Origin: Blastocatellia bacterium
GTDB taxonomy: Bacteria; Acidobacteriota; Blastocatellia; UBA7656; JADIYM01
Assembly (NCBI GenBank): GCA_021463145.1
Contig: JAJTWZ010000034.1
Coordinates: forward strand, 1-45,916
DNA length: 45,916 nt
Direction of reading: 5' to 3'
In this document: positions 9,362 to 15,915 of the stretch, one piece after another
Numbering within the stretch: position 1 is the stretch's first letter
How the letters are laid out: every line of letters starts with the position of its first letter
Program-made: the position numbers and the translations under genes
The notes under the pieces: generated by a model
Databases searched by the model: none
What the model was told of the DNA's origin: nothing
The model's input: the letters and a program-made list of their open reading frames with translations, nothing else

Positions 9362-9518
9362 TGGATTGGACAGGAATTACGGGATTTACGAAGGATTTAC
9401 AGGACTGCAAATCGGCCGGGTGCCCGGTTCACGACTCAGGTACACCCTTCACGAAAAAAACTCTGGATATGCCCGGTTCCTGCAAAGACTCCTGAAATTC
9501 CGCCAATTCTGTCCAATC
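9362..9518. repeat. Second imperfect inverted-repeat element with 'acaggatt' arms
   Basis: The left arm 9362-9402 reads ggattggacaggaattacgg and continues with further gggattta/aggatttac units. The right arm 9491-9518, read on the other strand, begins gattggacagaattggcgg. Both arms therefore start with the same gattggacag sequence in opposite orientation, with about 90 bp between them. It fills the gap between the peptidase gene and fabH. Its design matches the element at 2981-3180. Confidence 0.6.
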
Positions 9519-9522
9519 ACCC

Positions 9523-10524
9523 TCAGAATGCCCAGCGCGCAAGGACCGAGCCGGCCGTGAAGCCCGCGCCGACCGCGGTAAAGAGCACCAGGTCTCCCTT
9601 CTTCAGCTTTCCTTCGGCTATTGCGTCGCACATCGCAAGCGGGATAGTCCCGGCCGTCGTGTTACCGAACTTGTGAATGTTCTTGATCACCTTTCCGGGA
9701 TCGAGGCCCAGCTTCTCCGCCGTCGCGTCGATGATCCTAAGGTTCGCCTGATGCGAAATGAACGTGTCGATGTCTTCACCCGTCAGGTTGTTGCGCTCGA
9801 GCATTCCCCTGCCGAGTTCCTCCATCTTGCGGACGGCGTACTTGAAAACCTGCGGGCCCTTCTGGTGGACGAAATGCATCTTCCGGTCGACCGTCTCGTG
9901 CGACGAAGGATTCAGACTGCCGCCGCCGGGCATGTACAGCGACTCGCCGCCCGCGCCGTCAACCTCGTGGTAGAAGTCGAGAATCCCGACGTCCTCTCCC
10001 TCCTCGGCGGGTTCCAGAAGGACGGCTCCCGCGCCGTCGCCGAACAATACGAGAGTGGTCCGGTCCTCCGGATTGAGTATTGAAGTCATGACGTCGGCGC
10101 CCACCACCAGCACCTTGCGATGCGCGCCCGAGACGACGAACTGCGTCCCGACGGTCACCCCATAGAGGAATCCGGAGCACGCGGCCGACAGATCGAATCC
10201 CCACGCCTTGTGCGCACCGATTTTGTTCTGCACGAGGCACGCCGTCGCCGGGAAGAACATGTCGGGTGTCACGGTGACGACAATGATCAGGTCGATTTCG
10301 CTCGCGTCGATGCCGCGAACACGAAGGGCCTCTTCGGCGGCGCGCGCGGCGAGGTCGGAGGCGGCAACGCCCTTCTCCACGACGTGTCGCTCGCGGATGC
10401 CCGTGCGTTCGAGAATCCATTCGTTCGACGTGTCGACGATCTTCGCGAGGTCGTCGTTGGTCACGACCTTCGGCGGGACGTAGCTGCCGACGGCCGTGAT
10501 CTTGGCTCTGCGCGGTGCGGTCAT
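9523..10524 (-). CDS. fabH: Beta-ketoacyl-ACP synthase III (FabH)
   Basis: FabH condenses acetyl-CoA (or a short or branched acyl-CoA) with malonyl-ACP, the first step of type II fatty-acid synthesis in the cytoplasm. The protein is 333 aa, the family's usual size. The catalytic Cys is Cys116 in [10 protein letters not shown]. The His (FISHQANLR) and Asn (GNTTAGTIP) of the Cys-His-Asn triad are present. The N-terminus I-x-x-V-G-S-Y-V-P-P and TGIRERH are typical. A strong AGGAGG sits 8 bases before the ATG. It does not lie in a fab cluster, so it may be a second copy or supply branched primers. That would fit the branched-chain amino-acid transporter upstream, but this is inference only. Confidence 0.93.
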   Translation of the reverse strand: MTAPRRAKITAVGSYVPPKVVTNDDLAKIVDTSNEWILERTGIRERHVVEKGVAASDLAARAAEEALRVRGIDASEIDLIIVVTVTPDMFFPATACLVQNKIGAHKAWGFDLSAACSGFLYGVTVGTQFVVSGAHRKVLVVGADVMTSILNPEDRTTLVLFGDGAGAVLLEPAEEGEDVGILDFYHEVDGAGGESLYMPGGGSLNPSSHETVDRKMHFVHQKGPQVFKYAVRKMEELGRGMLERNNLTGEDIDTFISHQANLRIIDATAEKLGLDPGKVIKNIHKFGNTTAGTIPLAMCDAIAEGKLKKGDLVLFTAVGAGFTAGSVLARWAF

Positions 10525-10679
10525 TCGTGCCTCCTGGAATCGGAAGCAGGCATTGTAGCGACGTGGGACGACCGCGAGAACCCCGCGGACGAGGAAGCGT
10601 CCAAGGACCCGGGCCGAATGACACGGGTCCGCGGCCGATCCTTGTTCATCCTTTCCGATCGACTAGTTCATCCGTGCCT

Positions 10680-10741
10680 ATCGATTGGCCCGCCCAGGTC
10701 GATCGATTGGCCCGCCCAGGTCGGTCGATTGGCCAGCCCAC
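10680..10741. repeat. 22-bp tandem direct repeat, about 3 copies
   Basis: The unit is tcgatcgattggcccgccca plus gg. Two nearly identical copies are followed by a diverged third (tcggtcgattggccagccca). Copies abut with no spacers, so this is a simple tandem repeat and not a CRISPR array. It lies about 160 bp upstream of the fabH start codon, where copy-number change could alter expression. Confidence 0.75.
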
Positions 10742-10801
10742 GAGGAAATGCCGACGACGCATTCTTGATCTGGAGGACCGCGAAGCGGTCCAACACGATA
10801 G

Positions 10802-10846
10802 CCGGGGGTCACGGCGGTGAGCGAAGCGATCCGCCGTGACCCCCGG
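10802..10846. repeat. Perfect 16-bp-arm inverted repeat
   Basis: Arms ccgggggtcacggcgg (10802-10817) and its exact complement (10831-10846) enclose a 13-base loop. There is no adjoining T-run. It could end or stabilise the liv operon transcript coming from the right, or be a REP-type element. Confidence 0.8.
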
Positions 10847-11015
10847 GACGCACCCCCAAAAAAGGATCTCGACCGCGGAGCGGTCGCACTGATTCTCGAG
10901 GGATGCACACCTCCCGATGTTCGTCGTGACGGCGGGATTGCGATCGCTCCGCGGTCGCGGACCCGCCTGCGCGCCACCCACCGTTAATCCACCGACCGCT
11001 CTGCGGCAGGCGGAC

Positions 11016-11720
11016 TCACTCGCCCAGGTACGCTTCGCGGACGCGTGGGTCGGCGGCGACGTCGGCCGCCGCGCCCTCGAGAATCACTGCGCCCGTCTCG
11101 AGCACGTACCCGCGATCCGAATGCTTCAGCGCCGCGTTCGCATTCTGCTCGACCAGAAGCACCGTCGTCCCCGTCGCCTTGATATCGTCGATCGTCGCGA
11201 AAATCGTCTGGCAGACGAGCGGCGCGAGCCCCAGAGACGGTTCGTCGAGCAGCAACAGCTTCGGACGGGACATCAGCGCCCGCGCCATCGCAAGCATCTG
11301 CTGCTCACCTCCCGAGAGCGTGCCGGCCTTCTGCTTGATCCGCTCTTTCAATCTAGGAAAGAGCGTCAGACCCCGCTCCATGTCCGACGCGATGTCCGCC
11401 TTGTTCTTCCGAAGGTACGCGCCCATCTCGAGGTTCTCGAGCACCGTCAGGTTGGCGAAAACGCCGCGCCCCTCGGGCGACATAGAGATCCCACGAGCCA
11501 CCAGCTTGTGCGCCGCGATTCCGGTGATGTCGTCGCCCTCGAAAAGCACGCGGCCCTTTCGAGGCGTCAGCAACCCGGTGACCGCCCGAAGCGTCGTCGA
11601 CTTTCCGGCGCCGTTCGCGCCGATCAAAGTTACGACCTCGCCCTGGTTTACTGTCAGCGAAACACCGCGCAGCGCATGAATGGCGCCGTAGTAAACGTCA
11701 ATGTTCTCGAGTGTGAGCAT
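11016..11720 (-). CDS. livF: Branched-chain amino-acid ABC transporter ATP-binding protein LivF
   Basis: This is one of the two cytoplasmic ATPases driving the Liv-type (HAAT) importer. The 234-aa protein shows Walker A (GANGAGKST, near residue 37), the ABC signature LSGGEQQMLAMARAL, Walker B LLLLDEPSLGLAP, and the switch His region LLVEQNA. It is last in the operon livK-H-M-G-F, starting 14 bases after the livG stop. An upstream in-frame start would overlap most of livG's 3' end in another frame. The ATG at 11720 begins exactly at the conserved MLTLENIDVYYG, so it is chosen. Length matches E. coli LivF (237 aa). Confidence 0.95.
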   Translation of the reverse strand: MLTLENIDVYYGAIHALRGVSLTVNQGEVVTLIGANGAGKSTTLRAVTGLLTPRKGRVLFEGDDITGIAAHKLVARGISMSPEGRGVFANLTVLENLEMGAYLRKNKADIASDMERGLTLFPRLKERIKQKAGTLSGGEQQMLAMARALMSRPKLLLLDEPSLGLAPLVCQTIFATIDDIKATGTTVLLVEQNANAALKHSDRGYVLETGAVILEGAAADVAADPRVREAYLGE

Positions 11721-11734
11721 CCCTGAACTATGCC

Positions 11735-12517
11735 TCAGGCGCCGCCGAGGTAGGCTTCGATGACCGCCGGGTTCTTCTGGATCTCGTCGGGCGTGCCTAG
11801 CGCGATGCACTTGCCGTAGTCGATCACCTGAATGCGCTCGCAAATGCCCATGACGACTTTCATGTTGTGCTCGACGAGAAGGATCGTGAGCTTGAACTCG
11901 TCGCGCAGCCATCCGATGAGTTTCATCAGATCGATCGACTCCTGCGGATTCATACCCGCGGCCGGCTCGTCGAGCAGGAGCAGCGACGGCTCGGTGGCCA
12001 GCGCTCGCGCTATTTCCAGCCGACGCTGATTGCCATACGGCAGGCTCGTGGCGCCTTCGTTCGCGACGCCGTCCAGATCGAAGATCTTCAGCAGTTCCAT
12101 CGCCCGGTCGCGCGTCTCGCGCTCCTCGTGCCGATGGCGCGGCGTGCCTACGACTGCGTCGAGCAGTACCTGCCGGCTGCGGATGTGGTGCGCCGTCATT
12201 ACGTTTTCGAGCACCGTCATGTCGCCGAACAGCCGGATGTTCTGGAAGGTCCGTGCCACGCCGAGCTTCGTGATCTCGTACGGCTTTCGACCCGCAACGT
12301 CCGTGCCCTTGAAGTGGATGGAGCCCTCGGTCGGCGTGTAGACGCCGGTCAGCAGGTTGAAGATCGTCGTCTTGCCGGCGCCGTTCGGTCCGATCAGGCC
12401 GTAGAGCGCGCCCGGCGGCACGTCCATCGATAGTTCCCTGACGGCTGTCAGGCCGCCAAAGCGCTTCGTCATTGCGTCGACTTTCAGCACGGCCGTGGCC
12501 GCGGATGCATCAGACAT
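11735..12517 (-). CDS. livG: Branched-chain amino-acid ABC transporter ATP-binding protein LivG
   Basis: This is the partner ATPase of LivF. The 260-aa protein has Walker A GPNGAGKTT, signature region LPYGNQRRLEIARAL (a LivG-specific variant of LSGGQ) and Walker B LLLLDEPAAGMNP. A G-rich Shine-Dalgarno (GGGAGGGGG) precedes the ATG at 12517. The start overlaps the livM stop by 8 bases, indicating translational coupling. Length fits LivG (about 255 aa). Confidence 0.95.
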   Translation of the reverse strand: MSDASAATAVLKVDAMTKRFGGLTAVRELSMDVPPGALYGLIGPNGAGKTTIFNLLTGVYTPTEGSIHFKGTDVAGRKPYEITKLGVARTFQNIRLFGDMTVLENVMTAHHIRSRQVLLDAVVGTPRHRHEERETRDRAMELLKIFDLDGVANEGATSLPYGNQRRLEIARALATEPSLLLLDEPAAGMNPQESIDLMKLIGWLRDEFKLTILLVEHNMKVVMGICERIQVIDYGKCIALGTPDEIQKNPAVIEAYLGGA

Positions 12518-13556
12518 CGGCGCCCCCTCCCGTACTTGCCGGCGCAAGTGGCGCCTTGCGGCGCCGGAACCAGTTGACGCTGAACTCCTTGCGGCCAAGC
12601 AATCCCTGCGGGCGGAAAATCATTAGCAGGATGAGCAGCAGGGAGTAGATGACCATCCGAAGTCCGGGAAACTGACGGTCGACGTCACGCAGCGCCTCGG
12701 GAAGGATCGTGATCGTAGCCGCGCCGAACACGGCGCCGGTAATCGAACCAATCCCTCCAAGCACGATCATCACGATCACTTCGATCGACTTCACGAAGTT
12801 CAGGTTCTGCGGATTGAGCGGGTTGGCGAACAGCTGACCCGACAATCCGCCGGCCACTCCGGCAAGCGCCGCACTGATGACGAATGCAAGCACCTTGTAA
12901 CGCGTCGTGTTGATTCCCATCGCCTCGGCAGCGATCTCGTCCTCGCGAATCGCAGACAAGGCGCGCCCGAACGTCGAAGAGCGGATGTTCGCGACGATGA
13001 CTATCGTGAGGATGGCCATCGCGAAGATCCAGAAGAAGTTCGCTATCGGCGTCGTGTTCGTGAACCCGGTCGCTCCGCCGACAGCCGGAATGTTCAGGAT
13101 GATGACTCTAATTATCTCGCCGAACCCGAGCGTCACGATCGCAAGGTAATCGCCCTTGAGGCGAAGCGACGGGACGCCGACAGCCAGCCCTGCCACGGCC
13201 GCGGCAATCGCACCGACGGCCAGACTGATCGGCATCACCAGCGCGGCTCCAGCGACCTCGCCAAGCGAGCTGCCAATGAGTCCGGCTATCTGCTGGCCGT
13301 GATAAACGGTCACATACGTCGCCGAGTAGCCTCCGACGGCCATGAAGCCCGCGTGGCCCAGCGAAAACTGTCCCGCGAGACCGTTGATCAGGTTGAGGCT
13401 GACGGCAAGCGTGATCGCGATCCCGATGAGGCTGACGATGCGAGCTTCGTATCCACGGATCTGGAAGTCGCCAACGCCGTGCTCGAATACCTGATTGAGC
13501 AAGAGCAGGACGCCGATGGTGACGACGAAGTAGAGAACCTTCCGCGTTGTACTCAT
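12510..13556 (-). CDS. livM: Branched-chain amino-acid ABC transporter permease LivM
   Basis: This is an inner-membrane permease subunit that pairs with LivH. The 348-aa protein has about 9 hydrophobic segments, the conserved GLAGQFSLGHAGFMAVGGYSA-type block near residue 55, and the EAA-like loop FGRALSAIREDEIAAEAMGI that contacts the ATPases. The start at 13556 gives the usual N-terminal membrane helix. It begins 7 bases after the livH stop. The C-terminus (RPQGLLGRKE) is typical of LivM. Confidence 0.94.
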   Translation of the reverse strand: MSTTRKVLYFVVTIGVLLLLNQVFEHGVGDFQIRGYEARIVSLIGIAITLAVSLNLINGLAGQFSLGHAGFMAVGGYSATYVTVYHGQQIAGLIGSSLGEVAGAALVMPISLAVGAIAAAVAGLAVGVPSLRLKGDYLAIVTLGFGEIIRVIILNIPAVGGATGFTNTTPIANFFWIFAMAILTIVIVANIRSSTFGRALSAIREDEIAAEAMGINTTRYKVLAFVISAALAGVAGGLSGQLFANPLNPQNLNFVKSIEVIVMIVLGGIGSITGAVFGAATITILPEALRDVDRQFPGLRMVIYSLLLILLMIFRPQGLLGRKEFSVNWFRRRKAPLAPASTGGGADV

Positions 13557-13563
13557 TGCCGAT

Positions 13564-14463
13564 TCAGACCTTCTCCGCCGCCGTGGAACCCATGATTCCC
13601 GACGGCCGGATGAGCAGGACCAGAATGAGCACGCCGAACGCGACCGCGTCGCGATACGTCGAGTAGGACGTCGCGCCAATCCAGGTTTCCATCAGCCCTA
13701 TGATCATGCCGCCGAGCATGGCGCCGGGGATGCTGCCGATGCCGCCGAGCACGGCGGCAACGAAGGCCTTGAGTCCAGTCATCAGGCCCATCAGCGGGTC
13801 GATCTTTGGAATCGCTAGTGCAACCATCACTCCCGCAGCGGCGGCGAGCGCCGAACCGAGCGCGAAGGTGAAGGCGATCACGAAGTTGGTGTTGATGCCC
13901 ATGAGCTTCGCGACCGAGAGGTTGTGCGACGTCGCGCGCATCGCCTTTCCAATCTTCGTCCTGTGCACGATGAACTCGAGCCCGAACATCAGGATGATCG
14001 AAACGACGATTATCAGCAGGCTCTGGTTGGTGATCTGAACCTTGCCGATCGCGTAGGTCTCCGAGCGGATCATCTGCGGGAAGAACCGCGGATTCGCGGT
14101 GAAGACCACCTGACCGCCATACTCGAGCAGGAGCGATACGCCGATTGCCGTTATGAGCGACGTGAGACGCGAATGCTGACGGACTGGCCGGTAGGCCAGT
14201 CTTTCGATGATGACGCCGATTGCCGCGCAGATCGCCATCGACCCCATCGTCACGACGATCGCGCCGAGTATCGAGGGGTTTGCGTCCAGGTTCATCGCGT
14301 TCGCGATGAAGTACCCCGCAAATGCCCCGAGCATGTAGACGTCGCCGTGCGCGAAATTGATGAGCCGCAGCACGCCGTAAACCATCGTGTAGCCCAGCGC
14401 GATGAGCGCATAAATAGCGCCGAGCGAGAGCCCGTTGATGACCTGCTGAAAAAAAAGTTCCAT
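13564..14463 (-). CDS. livH: Branched-chain amino-acid ABC transporter permease LivH
   Basis: This is the second membrane subunit of the importer. The 299-aa protein has about 8 transmembrane helices. The N-terminal sequence NGLSLGAIYALIALGYTMVYG followed by RLINFAHGDVYMLGAF is the LivH hallmark. The EAA-like loop is KIGKAMRATSHNLSVAKLMGI. Length is usual. It lies 111 bp downstream of livK and 7 bp upstream of livM. No strong Shine-Dalgarno is visible before the ATG. Relatives import leucine, isoleucine and valine, but also urea, amides or aromatic acids, so substrate is not certain. Confidence 0.95.
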   Translation of the reverse strand: MELFFQQVINGLSLGAIYALIALGYTMVYGVLRLINFAHGDVYMLGAFAGYFIANAMNLDANPSILGAIVVTMGSMAICAAIGVIIERLAYRPVRQHSRLTSLITAIGVSLLLEYGGQVVFTANPRFFPQMIRSETYAIGKVQITNQSLLIIVVSIILMFGLEFIVHRTKIGKAMRATSHNLSVAKLMGINTNFVIAFTFALGSALAAAAGVMVALAIPKIDPLMGLMTGLKAFVAAVLGGIGSIPGAMLGGMIIGLMETWIGATSYSTYRDAVAFGVLILVLLIRPSGIMGSTAAEKV

Positions 14464-14574
14464 TGAGACCGGCCGGAAGCGCCTTCGGAAGTGTGATGCG
14501 ATTCGAGTCCGCCGCCAGCGGGCGTCATCCGCTCGAGAGCGGCCGCGGGCGGCGGACCATACCGCAGGCAGTAC

Positions 14575-15756
14575 CTACGGTCCAGGGTTGATCGTCGTCT
14601 TGTAGACGAATTTCACCTCGCCGTTTACGAACGTTACCTCCTGGATGACGGCGGGCTTGTCGACGTTCCGCTCGGCGTTCATCTTGAGTTGACCCGTTAC
14701 CCCGCCAAGGTCGAGCTTCGCAATCGCGTCGCGGAGCTTCGGTCCTTCGGTCGAATTCGCCCGCGTGATCGAATCTGCAAGCACCTTTACGCTGTCGTAG
14801 GCGAGAGCTGCGATCGAATCGGGTTCGCGATTGAACTTCGCCTTGTAAGCTTTCACGAAGTTCTGCACGACCGGAGCGGGATTGTCCGCCGAGTAGTGGT
14901 TGGAGATGAACGAATTCGCCAGGGCTTCCCGCCCGTTCTTCAGGGCGTCGCCGACCCATCCGTCGCCGCCAAGGAGCGGCATCTTCATTCCGAGCTCGCG
15001 CGCCTGGCGCGCGATGATCGCCGCTTCCGTGTAGTAGCCCGTCACGAAGATCGCGTCCGGGTTCTGGCCGCGAACCTGCGTCAGGATCGCTTTGAAGTCG
15101 GGATCGCCGCCGCTGTAGCTGACGGGATCGAGGACCGTGCCACCAAGCGCCGTGAAGTTCTTCGTGATCGAGTCAGTGAGGCCAACCGAATAATCCTGCG
15201 AAATGTCCTTGAGGATGGCGACCTTGCGGGCCTTCAGGTCGTTGTAGGCGAACTTCGCCAGTACTTCGCCCTGGAACGGGTCGATGAAGCAGATGCGGAA
15301 GATGTAGTCGCCGATCTTCGTGACGCCCTCGTTAGTCGACGACGGCGTGATCATCGGCACCTGGTACTTCTGGCAGACGGGCGCGGCGGCAAGCGAACGA
15401 CGGCTGGCGACCTCGCCGAGCACCGCGACGACCTTGTCCTGCGTGACGAGCTTGGTGACCGCGCTCGAGGCCTCGTCGGGCTTGCTCTGGTCGTCTTCGA
15501 CGATCAACCGGAGCTTCTTGCCCAGGACGCCGCCGGCGGCATTGATCTCTTCGACAGCCAGTTCCGATCCTTCCTTGGAGGACTGGCCGAATGACGCGCC
15601 GTCGCCCGTTAGTGAGCCATAGAATCCGACGGCGATATCCGACGACGACGAACCGTCACCGGCGGATCCGGCCTTTCGCTCACATCCGGTGGTTGACGAG
15701 ATGACGAGCGAGCCGGCGAGAACGAGCAAGCCGAGACGTCCAAGAATTGCGTTCAA
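14575..15756 (-). CDS. livK: Periplasmic branched-chain amino-acid-binding protein (LivJ/LivK type), TTG start
   Basis: This is the solute receptor that delivers substrate to LivHM. The 393-aa protein has an N-terminal signal sequence (about 1-26) ending in a possible lipobox STTGC, so it may be a lipoprotein. A Ser/Gly linker follows, then a Peripla_BP_6 fold: IAVGFYGSLTGDGASFGQ, AVEEINAAGGVLGKKLRLI, ITPSSTNEGV and VFVTGYYTEAA-like blocks. The start is assigned to TTG at 15756. AGGAGG lies 8 bases upstream and the signal peptide begins there, while the only upstream ATG would add an uncharacteristic Arg/Ser-rich leader. It is the first gene of the liv operon. Confidence 0.92.
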   Translation of the reverse strand: MNAILGRLGLLVLAGSLVISSTTGCERKAGSAGDGSSSSDIAVGFYGSLTGDGASFGQSSKEGSELAVEEINAAGGVLGKKLRLIVEDDQSKPDEASSAVTKLVTQDKVVAVLGEVASRRSLAAAPVCQKYQVPMITPSSTNEGVTKIGDYIFRICFIDPFQGEVLAKFAYNDLKARKVAILKDISQDYSVGLTDSITKNFTALGGTVLDPVSYSGGDPDFKAILTQVRGQNPDAIFVTGYYTEAAIIARQARELGMKMPLLGGDGWVGDALKNGREALANSFISNHYSADNPAPVVQNFVKAYKAKFNREPDSIAALAYDSVKVLADSITRANSTEGPKLRDAIAKLDLGGVTGQLKMNAERNVDKPAVIQEVTFVNGEVKFVYKTTINPGP

Positions 15757-15764
15757 ACTGTGGT

Positions 15765-15770
15765 CCTCCT
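15765..15770 (-). promoter_or_regulatory. Shine-Dalgarno that fixes the livK TTG start
   Basis: A full AGGAGG on the minus strand stands 8 bases before TTG at 15756. No ATG or GTG in frame lies at a suitable distance, so this site decides in favour of the rare TTG start. Confidence 0.8.
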
Positions 15771-15915
15771 GCGATTTGCGGCGATCGTGGGTGCGTCTGC
15801 CCGACTTAGCGGGGGAGATACTAACGAGAACCTCGAGAAATAGTCCACAAAATCGGTCCGATGGCATGGATCCACGCGCGGTCCGCCGGCCGCGATAGGC
15901 CGGGCTGCGACGGAA

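Larger units (their letters stand above)
10525..11015. other. Repeat-filled intergenic region between fabH and liv operon
   Basis: I see no gene in these 491 bp; reading frames here are translations of repeats. It contains a three-copy 22-bp tandem repeat (10680-10741), a perfect 16-bp-arm hairpin (10802-10846), and several copies of a short palindrome GACCGC-nnn-GCGGTC at 10776-10790, 10871-10885, 10942-10956 (one mismatch) and 10994-11008 (imperfect). The same palindrome recurs at 45862-45876. The stretch probably also holds the fabH promoter and the end of the liv transcript. Confidence 0.7.

Noticed and set aside
9345-9560. Small frames between the peptidase gene and fabH
   Set aside because: They follow the repeat arms and have no start signal. 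The region is explained as an inverted-repeat element.
10680-10741. CRISPR array
   Set aside because: The 22-bp units are contiguous with no unique spacers, only three copies exist, and there are no cas genes.
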